This document shows, piece by piece, positions 58,380 through 64,000 of a stretch of 64,000 nt of DNA (the stretch's first letter is position 1; each line of letters starts with the position of its first letter). This stretch comes from Dyadobacter jiangsuensis (GTDB taxonomy: Bacteria; Bacteroidota; Bacteroidia; Cytophagales; Spirosomataceae). The notes beneath the pieces were generated by a model. That model did no database searches, was not told the origin of the DNA, and was given only the letters and a program-made list of their open reading frames with translations. Position numbers and translations under genes: made by a program. The stretch spans positions 124,001 to 188,000 of the forward strand of contig NZ_PYAS01000009.1 of assembly GCF_003014695.1 (NCBI RefSeq). The letters run 5' to 3'.

Positions 58380-59105
58380 CTATGCTTTCTTCAAATTCTC
58401 AGCCACCTTATCCCAGTTCACCACATCCCAGAATGCCTTGATATAATCCGGGCGTTTGTTTTGGTAATGCAGGTAATAGGCGTGTTCCCAAACGTCGATG
58501 CCGAGGATGGGCGTTCCTTTGAAATCGGAAACGTCCATGAGCGGGTTATCCTGGTTAGGTGTAGAGCCTACTGCAAGTTTTCCGCCTTTGGCAACCAGCC
58601 AAGCCCAGCCTGAACCGAAACGGGTAGCTCCCGCTTTCGCGAACTCTTCTTTGAACTTATCGAATGAACCAAACTGACCATTGATCGCGTCGGCGACGGC
58701 TCCCGTTGGTGCTGCGCTCTTTTTAGGCCCCATTACTTCCCAGAAGAAAGTGTGGTTCCAATGCCCGCCGCCGTTATTGCGGATGGCAGCAGGCGCTTTG
58801 CTGATCGACTTGATGATATCTTCCAGGGATTTCTTCTCCCATTCAGTTCCTTTTACGGCGTCGTTGAGATTTTTGACATACGCAGCGTGGTGCTTGCCGT
58901 AGTGGATTTCCATCGTTAGTTTGTCGATGCTTGGCTCCAATGCGCCGAAATCGTAAGGAAGCGGAGCTTGCTTGAATGGAGCAGTTTCAGCCAATAGTGC
59001 GCCGGACGCTGAAGCGTTCGGTGCGCCTGCAAATGATTGTTCGGTCAGTGCGCCAACAGTGAGTGCGCTGCCGGCCAATGTCCGCAAAAAATCTGTTCTA
59101 TTCAT
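58380..59105 (-). CDS. Superoxide dismutase (Mn or Fe), exported
   Basis: A protein of 241 residues. A signal-like N-terminus (about residues 1-30) is followed by a full SOD. Metal ligands are visible: His in MEIHYGKHHAAYVKNL, His in NNGGGHWNHTFFWEVMGPK, and Asp/His in GIDVWEHAYYLHYQNKRPDY. GGGHWNHTFFW and TPNQDNPLM favour the Mn or cambialistic type. The signal MNRTDFLRTLAGSALTVGAL has the Tat-like FLR pattern but RT in place of the twin arginines. The likely site is the periplasm. Confidence 0.92.
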   Translation of the reverse strand: MNRTDFLRTLAGSALTVGALTEQSFAGAPNASASGALLAETAPFKQAPLPYDFGALEPSIDKLTMEIHYGKHHAAYVKNLNDAVKGTEWEKKSLEDIIKSISKAPAAIRNNGGGHWNHTFFWEVMGPKKSAAPTGAVADAINGQFGSFDKFKEEFAKAGATRFGSGWAWLVAKGGKLAVGSTPNQDNPLMDVSDFKGTPILGIDVWEHAYYLHYQNKRPDYIKAFWDVVNWDKVAENLKKA

Positions 59106-59128
59106 AATAGTACATTAAGTGTTTAGTG

Positions 59129-59743
59129 TTAATCGTAAGCCACCCGGCTTACAATGCTGCGGCCAAGCGTGATCTCGTCCGCATATTCCAGGTCTCCGCC
59201 AATGGGAATACCTCTTGCGATAGTGCTTATTTTAACTCCGGTGGCCTTCAACTTCTTTTGCAGGTAAAAAGCGGTGGTATCACCTTCCATGGTAGGGCTC
59301 AATGCCAATATGATTTCCTGAACCGCCTCATCGCCTTCCTGCTTTTCCATTCTCGACATCAGCGAATCGATTTCCAGGTCGGAAGGACCGATGCCTTCAA
59401 GCGGGGAAATAATACCTCCGAGCACGTGGTAAAGGCCCCGGTACTGGTTCGTCGATTCGATAGCGAGTACGTCGCGGGTGTCCACCACGACGCAAATGGT
59501 CGTCTGGTCGCGCTTGTTATTGCTGCAAATGTTGCAAAGCACGTCGTCGGCGATGTTGTGGCAGCGGGTGCAATAGGTGGTTTTGGTACGCATTTTCAGC
59601 AATGCATCGGACAACGAGTGGGTTTGCTCTTCGTCCCTTTTCAGCAAATGTAATGCCAGGCGTAGTGCGGTTTTTTTGCCTATTCCCGGCAGGCGGGATA
59701 TTTCGGCGACGGCTTCCTCAATAAGACGTGAGGGGTAGTTCAT
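59129..59743 (-). CDS. recR: Recombination protein RecR
   Basis: A protein of 204 residues. The C4 zinc finger is visible as YCTRCHNIADDVLCNICSN, preceded by the helix-hairpin-helix region LPGIGKKTALRLALHLL and followed by the Toprim domain (ICVVVDTRDVLAIES...LGGIISPLEGIGP). RecR loads RecA onto SSB-covered single strands with RecO and RecF. It is 23 bp downstream of SOD's start in the reverse sense: SOD is transcribed after it on the same strand. Confidence 0.95.
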   Translation of the reverse strand: MNYPSRLIEEAVAEISRLPGIGKKTALRLALHLLKRDEEQTHSLSDALLKMRTKTTYCTRCHNIADDVLCNICSNNKRDQTTICVVVDTRDVLAIESTNQYRGLYHVLGGIISPLEGIGPSDLEIDSLMSRMEKQEGDEAVQEIILALSPTMEGDTTAFYLQKKLKATGVKISTIARGIPIGGDLEYADEITLGRSIVSRVAYD

Positions 59744-59821
59744 GAGAAGATGCTGAGTGATGGGTTTGAAAGGACATCAAAACCCGTTTTGTTGATGCTG
59801 GCAGTGCGATAGGGGTAAGGC

Positions 59822-60097
59822 TCAATGCACCTCTGCTGAAATGCCTCTCCTGCATATTTCGTTGCGCATCCCGGCCAGCTCTTCAAAAGATCCTTCCTTG
59901 ACGGAGCACTTCCCTTTATAATGGATAATGATCGTGCATTGTTCGGCTTGTTCGTTGCTGTGGCCGCAAACTTCGATCAGCGTATCGATCACCCAATCGA
60001 AGGTATTCACGTCGTCATTGTAGATAATCAGCTTTTTAATGTCCGTATCTACGGTTTCTTCCAGAATTTCCAGCTCTGTTTCTGTGAGCGCTTGCAT
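59822..60097 (-). CDS. clpS: ATP-dependent protease adaptor ClpS
   Basis: A protein of 91 residues from the ATG at 60097. KKLIIYNDDVNTFDWVIDTLIEVCGHSNEQAEQCTIIIHYKGKCSVKEG carries the ClpS N-degron pocket (D-D-V, then the His/Ile cluster). ClpS delivers N-end rule substrates to ClpA/ClpC-ClpP. The Bacteroidota form is short, as here. Confidence 0.93.
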   Translation of the reverse strand: MQALTETELEILEETVDTDIKKLIIYNDDVNTFDWVIDTLIEVCGHSNEQAEQCTIIIHYKGKCSVKEGSFEELAGMRNEICRRGISAEVH

Positions 60098-60122
60098 AAC
60101 AACCAAATTTCTGTTTGATTAG

Positions 60123-60130
60123 CAAATCTA
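60123..60130 (-). promoter_or_regulatory. Candidate -7 element for clpS
   Basis: On the minus strand TAGATTTG matches TAnnTTTG, 26 bp before the clpS ATG at 60097. No -33 element is clear. Confidence 0.35.
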
Positions 60131-60203
60131 ATTAAAAACGGAGACTATCCGAAGCTTTTAAGCGCCTTTTAATCCACTCCTGAATCCCCAAATACCCACT
60201 TTA

Positions 60204-61670
60204 ATGAACCCTTATATCTCCCTGCTGATACTGGTAGTTTACTTTGGAATGCTGATCACGGTGTCCATTTTCACTTCCAGGGGCGCGGATACCAATACTT
60301 TTTTTACCGCCAACCGGCAATCGCCGTGGTACCTGGTGGCATTCGGTATGATCGGTACTTCGCTGTCGGGCGTTACGTTCGTGTCCGTGCCGGGCGCGGT
60401 AGCGAATATCCAGTTTTCCTATTTCCAGGTGGTAATCGGGTACATTCTCGGCTACTTCGTGATAGGGACGGTGCTGATGCCGCTATACTATCGGCTGAAC
60501 CTGATTTCGATCTACTCGTATCTCGAACAGCGCTTCGGATTCTGGTCCTACAAAACGGGTTCGGGCTTCTTCCTGCTCTCGCGCACGGTAGGTTCCGCGG
60601 TACGTCTGTACGTGGCTGCCCAGGTGCTGCAACTCGCATTGTTTAAGCCGCTGGGTGTACCATTTGAAGTGGCGGTAGCAATTACGATATTTCTCATCTG
60701 GATTTACACATTTAAAGGGGGCGTTAAAACGATCATCGTAACGGACACGCTGCAAACCTTTTTCCTCATTACCGCTGTCGTACTGACGATCGTGCTGGTT
60801 TCCAGTGAGCTGAATCTCAATAGTGTCGGCGATATTTGGACGACGGTGCAGAAGAGCGGGTATTCGCAGATATTCTATTGGGATACCAACGATCCCAAGA
60901 ACTTCTTCAAACAGTTCTTTGCCGGGGTCTTCATCGCGATTGTTATGACCGGCCTCGACCAGGACCTTATGCAGAAGAACCTCACTTGCAAGAACATCGG
61001 AGAAGCACAGAAGAATATGTTCTGGTTCGTGGTGGTGCTTGTGATCGTCAACTTTCTCTTCCTGTCGCTCGGCGCATTGCTTTACGTATATGCAGAGGCG
61101 CAAGGCATACCTGCGACCGCGAAGACGGACGATTTCTATCCGATGCTCGCATTGAACCACCTGGGACTCGTGGTGGGCATTACATTCCTGCTGGGTATTA
61201 CTGCGGCCACTTATGCCAGCTCCGATTCAGCACTTACTGCATTGACTACCGCATTCTGTATTGATTTCATGAATATCGAGAAACAGCCGGAAGAAAAGCG
61301 CTCATCGATCAAATTCTGGGTGCACGTGGGCTTTTCAGTGATATTCTACCTGGTGATCCTGATATTCAACCGGATGAACAATAAGGAAGTTATCACCGCG
61401 GTATTCGACCTGGCCGGTTATACCTACGGGCCGCTGCTTGGGTTGTTCGCTTTCGGTGCGTTCCTGAAACGGCCCGTGAAAGACCGTTTCGTGCCGTTCG
61501 TCTGCATTCTGGCCCCGATATTGACCTACATCATCAACGACCATTCCGCAGAATGGTTTAATGGCTATAAATTTGGATTTGAACGTCTCATTATCAATGG
61601 GTTAATAACGTTCATTGGCCTCTGGCTCCTTCATGATCGCGAAGGAAAACGGTATGTGCCGCAAGCCTAG
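60204..61670 (+). CDS. Sodium:solute symporter family protein
   Basis: A protein of 488 residues with about 13 membrane helices. The SSS family sodium site segments are visible: GADTNTFFTANRQSPWYLVAFGMIGTSLSGVTFVSVPG and FKGGVKTIIVTDTLQTFF, and the long stretch GLVVGITFLLGITAATYASSDSALTALTTAFCID, the SSS signature near helix 8. It takes up an unknown solute, possibly a sugar or carboxylate, with sodium. No catabolic gene is adjacent. Confidence 0.9.
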   Translation: MNPYISLLILVVYFGMLITVSIFTSRGADTNTFFTANRQSPWYLVAFGMIGTSLSGVTFVSVPGAVANIQFSYFQVVIGYILGYFVIGTVLMPLYYRLNLISIYSYLEQRFGFWSYKTGSGFFLLSRTVGSAVRLYVAAQVLQLALFKPLGVPFEVAVAITIFLIWIYTFKGGVKTIIVTDTLQTFFLITAVVLTIVLVSSELNLNSVGDIWTTVQKSGYSQIFYWDTNDPKNFFKQFFAGVFIAIVMTGLDQDLMQKNLTCKNIGEAQKNMFWFVVVLVIVNFLFLSLGALLYVYAEAQGIPATAKTDDFYPMLALNHLGLVVGITFLLGITAATYASSDSALTALTTAFCIDFMNIEKQPEEKRSSIKFWVHVGFSVIFYLVILIFNRMNNKEVITAVFDLAGYTYGPLLGLFAFGAFLKRPVKDRFVPFVCILAPILTYIINDHSAEWFNGYKFGFERLIINGLITFIGLWLLHDREGKRYVPQA

Positions 61671-61705
61671 ACGACCAGCGCATTATTCTAATTTATTTGA
61701 TATTC

Positions 61706-61746
61706 AAAAACCCTCGGAACGGTTACACAATTCGAGGGTTTTTTCT
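61706..61746 (+). terminator. Terminator of the symporter gene
   Basis: Stem AAACCCTCG / CGAGGGTTT with a 16-nt loop and a long T run, 36 bp after the stop codon. Confidence 0.85.
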
Positions 61747-61869
61747 TGCATATATTCAAAAAAATCTTAACTTTCTGATAAAATCAGGCGTGTAATTCAT
61801 GCCACCTGATGGATGTTTTGTTGAAAGATTGAGTTCGGTTATTTATTTAACAAACTAAACTTTTGCAGT

Positions 61870-62442
61870 ATGAAAACACTGTCAGTCATTTTACTAGGCA
61901 TTGTCCTTTGTGTTTCCTGCAAGGATAAAGCCGCAGAAGAGGAAGCTGCCCGTCAGGCTAACCTCGAAAAGGAAAAACAAGCCATTAAAGCAGTTATAGA
62001 GAACGAAACGAAGTCATTTTTCGCCCGGGATTTCAATGCCTGGAAATCGAATTATGCACAAACTGATTATGCCTTTCAGGCTTGGAGTAATGATGACGGT
62101 ACTTTCGATTCCAACGTAGGTTGGGCGGATATCAACAAGCAGGTCGGCAAGTATATCGCCGCCAACCCTGAACCGGTATCCAGCCACCCGATTGTGGAGC
62201 GGAAAAATATGATTTTCAAGTTTTACGACGACGACGTGGCGTACCTTACCTGGGATCAGTTCAACAGCGATAAATCCGAAAAGAATTTTCATCACAGTAA
62301 AGAAGTAAGGCTGCTCGAAAAGATCAATGGCGAATGGAAAATCGTGTGTGTGTCGGCATTCTGGGATTATCGCCACCCGATACCCGCCAGCCGTCTGCCG
62401 ATGATCCAGAAAATCGCGAATGAAAGCAGAGGAAAAATTTAA
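61870..62442 (+). CDS. SnoaL-like (NTF2 fold) lipoprotein
   Basis: A protein of 190 residues with a lipoprotein signal ending in LCVSCKDKA. The mature N-terminus is an E/A/K-rich helix. The rest fits the NTF2-like fold: ETKSFFARDFNAWKSNYAQTDYAFQAWSNDDG and VRLLEKINGEWKIVCVSAFWDYRHP. Such domains bind small ligands or act as enzymes with little specificity visible. It has no neighbour that explains its role. Confidence 0.8.
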   Translation: MKTLSVILLGIVLCVSCKDKAAEEEAARQANLEKEKQAIKAVIENETKSFFARDFNAWKSNYAQTDYAFQAWSNDDGTFDSNVGWADINKQVGKYIAANPEPVSSHPIVERKNMIFKFYDDDVAYLTWDQFNSDKSEKNFHHSKEVRLLEKINGEWKIVCVSAFWDYRHPIPASRLPMIQKIANESRGKI

Positions 62443-62589
62443 CCCCGTACAACACGCCCGCGTGCCGTTTTAAAGCGTTCGGTTTCAGGCATAAATGTTC
62501 GGTTCTGAACAGCCCGCTACCGGACACGAAGTAGCAGAAAAGTTTTTGAAAATAAATGTAAGCTACTCATCATCAGTGTATTAAAAGTA

Positions 62590-62641
62590 GGGTGTGCCAT
62601 AATTTGGTTCCTAGAAACCGAGTTTGGCACATCCTTTTTTT
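62590..62641 (+). terminator. Terminator-like hairpin upstream of the small secreted protein gene
   Basis: Stem GGTGTGCCA / TGGCACATCC with an inner GGTTcCTAGaAACC hairpin and a T run. It is about 150 bp past the SnoaL-like gene and 55 bp before the next start. The 253-bp space 62443-62695 holds nothing else recognisable. Confidence 0.7.
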
Positions 62642-62695
62642 ATTTAAAGTCAACTGTGCGATTGTACAGAGCCAAACTTTAAATACTTATTAGCC

Positions 62696-63094
62696 ATGAA
62701 AATCTCCATTGTTTCCATCCTGACCAGCGCCTTTGCGCTCACCTTGTCTTTCACATCTTTTGCGGCAGACAAAAAGAAAAACAAAGAAGAAAAAGAAACC
62801 GCAAGCGCGGTCGCTTTTGACGCTGCGTTGTACAAAATCGGCGATACCAATAAAGTACGGTTGTCGGTTGACAAAAATGCCAATGAAAGATTACGTGTAG
62901 TGCTGAAAGACAAAGGCGGCAAGATCTATTACTCGGAAGTGTTCAACGAACGCGACACCAAATACCGTCGGGTGTTTAACCTCGACGAAATGACTGACGG
63001 AACTTACTACTTTGAGCTGTCCCACAAGAAAGACAAAAAAGTGAAGGAAGTGAACATCGAGAGCACCAGCTCCAAAATGATTTCGCTGCAATGA
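62696..63094 (+). CDS. Small exported protein with beta-sandwich-like C-terminus
   Basis: A protein of 132 residues with a signal peptide (cleavage near SFAAD, about residue 22), a Lys/Glu-rich linker (KKKNKEEKETA), then a beta-rich part (VRLSVDKNANERLRVVLKDKGGKIYYSEVF, MTDGTYYFELSHKKDKKVKEVNIE). The pattern of the last part resembles T9SS sorting or DUF3244-like folds but without the sorting motif. The function is unknown. It ends before a strong terminator (63108-63147). Confidence 0.65.
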   Translation: MKISIVSILTSAFALTLSFTSFAADKKKNKEEKETASAVAFDAALYKIGDTNKVRLSVDKNANERLRVVLKDKGGKIYYSEVFNERDTKYRRVFNLDEMTDGTYYFELSHKKDKKVKEVNIESTSSKMISLQ

Positions 63095-63107
63095 ACAACG
63101 AACGCAT

Positions 63108-63147
63108 AAAAAAATCCCGGCCTTTCCAAAAGGCCGGGATTTTTTTA
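63108..63147. terminator. Bidirectional terminator downstream of the small secreted protein
   Basis: Perfect 17-bp stem AAAAAAATCCCGGCCTT with a TCCA loop and T run, shared with the convergent alkyltransferase-like gene. Confidence 0.9.
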
Positions 63148-63149
63148 TG

Positions 63150-63482
63150 TCAATGCAATTCTTTTTCGGGATCCCAGAAACACTGTTCCCAGTTGACGAT
63201 CCGGTTGTTTTCTACTTTTACGCCCTCGCTTTCCAACCGTTCCTGCATGGTAGTTGGTGTTTCAAACAGCTGACTGGCGCTTAGTTCACCCGCTTTGTTC
63301 ACGACGCGGTGTGCCGGTATGCCTTGCTCGTTATAACTGCTGCCCATTGCCCAGCCGACCATTCTTGCCCCGCGCTTGTTGCCAAGGTAAGCGGCAATGG
63401 CGCCATAGGAAGTTGCCCGGCCCTTTGGTATTTGCCTTACCACGTCATAAACATCGTTGAAAAAGTCATTCCCCTTTTTCAT
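63150..63482 (-). CDS. Alkyltransferase-like protein (ATL), MGMT family
   Basis: A protein of 110 residues from the ATG at 63482. It matches the C-terminal DNA-binding domain of O6-methylguanine methyltransferases: VYDVVRQIPKGRATSYGAIAAYLG (helix-turn-helix) and GIPAHRVVNKAGELS. In MGMT this motif is PCHRV with the methyl-accepting cysteine; here it is PAHRV, so it cannot accept alkyl groups. Such ATL proteins bind O6-alkylguanine and feed it to nucleotide excision repair. The longer frame to 63557 was rejected because it overlaps the DUF3109 gene and lacks family features. Confidence 0.88.
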   Translation of the reverse strand: MKKGNDFFNDVYDVVRQIPKGRATSYGAIAAYLGNKRGARMVGWAMGSSYNEQGIPAHRVVNKAGELSASQLFETPTTMQERLESEGVKVENNRIVNWEQCFWDPEKELH

Positions 63483-64000
63483 TCTCCTTTGCGCGGGCTT
63501 GTTGTCTCTCGTCGATTTCTTCAGAAAGCTGGCGGTACCAATCCTCTCCGTAAGCACGGATCAGCGGGTCTTTGAGGAATTTGTAGACCGGAACTTTTAA
63601 TTGCTGGCCCAGGCTGCACGCAGGGCTGCATATTTCCCAGCGGTCGTAATTGAGCGCGTGGTACTGCTCGTATTTCGTAACTCTAATGGGGTACAAATGG
63701 CAGGAGAGCGGTTTCTTGTAGCTGATCTTACCGTCGTTATACGCTTCTTCGATGCCGCATTTGAGAATGCCTTTCTGGTCGTAAATGGCATAGGCGCATT
63801 CGCGGCCGTTGATGATCGGTGTTACGTAGTCACCGTCCCAATCCTTGGTCCAGGTGCCTTCGGCGGCGATCACCTTTTTGCCGGCTTCGGTCAGGTAGGG
63901 TTCTACCTCGGGATAAATCTCATCGAGAATCGCGAGCTCATCCTCATTCAGCGGGGCACCCGAGTCCCCTTCCACACAACATGCGCCTTTGCATTTGTCC
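63466..64000 (-). CDS. DUF3109 family protein, 5' end cut off by the window edge
   Basis: The last 178 residues of a minus-strand gene that continues beyond position 64000. The visible start is DKCKGACCVEGDSGAPL, a Cys-rich segment typical of DUF3109/YkgJ-like proteins. Further cysteines occur in REcAYAIYDQKGILKCGIE, PLSCHLYPI and ICSPACSLGQ, suggesting iron-sulfur or zinc binding. It overlaps the alkyltransferase-like gene by 17 bp, so the two are probably cotranscribed. Confidence 0.85.
   Translation of the reverse strand, partial: DKCKGACCVEGDSGAPLNEDELAILDEIYPEVEPYLTEAGKKVIAAEGTWTKDWDGDYVTPIINGRECAYAIYDQKGILKCGIEEAYNDGKISYKKPLSCHLYPIRVTKYEQYHALNYDRWEICSPACSLGQQLKVPVYKFLKDPLIRAYGEDWYRQLSEEIDERQQARAKENEKGE

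Noticed and set aside
60483..61160. A 225-codon minus-strand frame over the symporter gene
   Set aside because: It is antisense to a membrane protein with clear family motifs and has no start or motif of its own.
1..64000. tRNA, rRNA and transposon genes
   Set aside because: I looked for tRNA cloverleaf ends, rRNA signatures and transposase motifs on both strands and recognised none, though a covariance-model search could still find a missed RNA.

Overview
The window looks like a chromosomal segment of a member of the Bacteroidota, order Cytophagales, most like Dyadobacter or a relative in the Spirosomataceae. This placement is an inference. It rests on the gliding/type IX secretion genes gldKLMN with a PorP/SprF protein, a protein with a C-terminal type IX sorting domain, start sites without Shine-Dalgarno sequences, several TAnnTTTG promoter elements, and families typical of the phylum (DUF4271, DUF4230, DUF3109, split transketolase). 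I saw no rRNA or tRNA gene, insertion sequence, integrase or CRISPR array. Most of the window reads as ordinary core genome, and the unusual material is in small genes and intergenic spaces.

Layout. 1-4.4 kb: the start of clpB, a secreted YCII-domain protein, lysA and pyrF, rfbC, and a DJ-1/PfpI protein whose nucleophile cysteine is replaced by alanine. 4.4-8.0 kb: an apparent four-gene operon on the minus strand (small protein ending in GPLCPRRC, membrane protein, histidine kinase, NarL-type regulator). Facing it is a lipoprotein homologous to the small protein and ending in GPICPRLC. This is my best candidate for an undescribed system. 8-16 kb: a SelW-like protein, an Hsp20-like protein, metG, an NAD-dependent epimerase, a TPR protein and a glycosyltransferase. 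15.5-24.2 kb: two M16 peptidases, a TPR protein, an amidohydrolase, ispF, a coiled-coil protein built from a 42-bp repeat, Dps, a degenerate sigma/anti-sigma pair and a HAD phosphatase.

24.2-27.1 kb: a second candidate system of two overlapping genes, a periplasmic His/Met-rich protein and a polytopic membrane protein carrying a duplicated W-H...LSPPH motif. 27-35 kb: an NlpC/P60 lipoprotein, an FAH-family hydrolase, an M23 peptidase, Bcp, split transketolase, and an ECF sigma factor with a probable anti-sigma factor and a Spy-like protein. 35-45.5 kb: a SulP transporter with carbonic anhydrase, a 36-residue membrane peptide, hisB, ribE, a PASTA protein, a T9SS cargo protein, a rhodanese, miaA, a DUF4230 protein and a collagen-like lipoprotein.

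45.6-55 kb, minus strand: PorP/SprF-like protein, then gldK-gldL-gldM-gldN (type IX secretion and gliding motor), and upstream sucD, DUF4271 and hemD. 55-64 kb: a membrane protein, azurin, a TlpA-like thioredoxin, a TPR protein, an exported superoxide dismutase, recR, clpS, a sodium:solute symporter, a SnoaL-like lipoprotein, a small secreted protein, an alkyltransferase-like DNA repair protein and a truncated DUF3109 gene. Hairpin terminators are common between convergent genes and support most operon boundaries.
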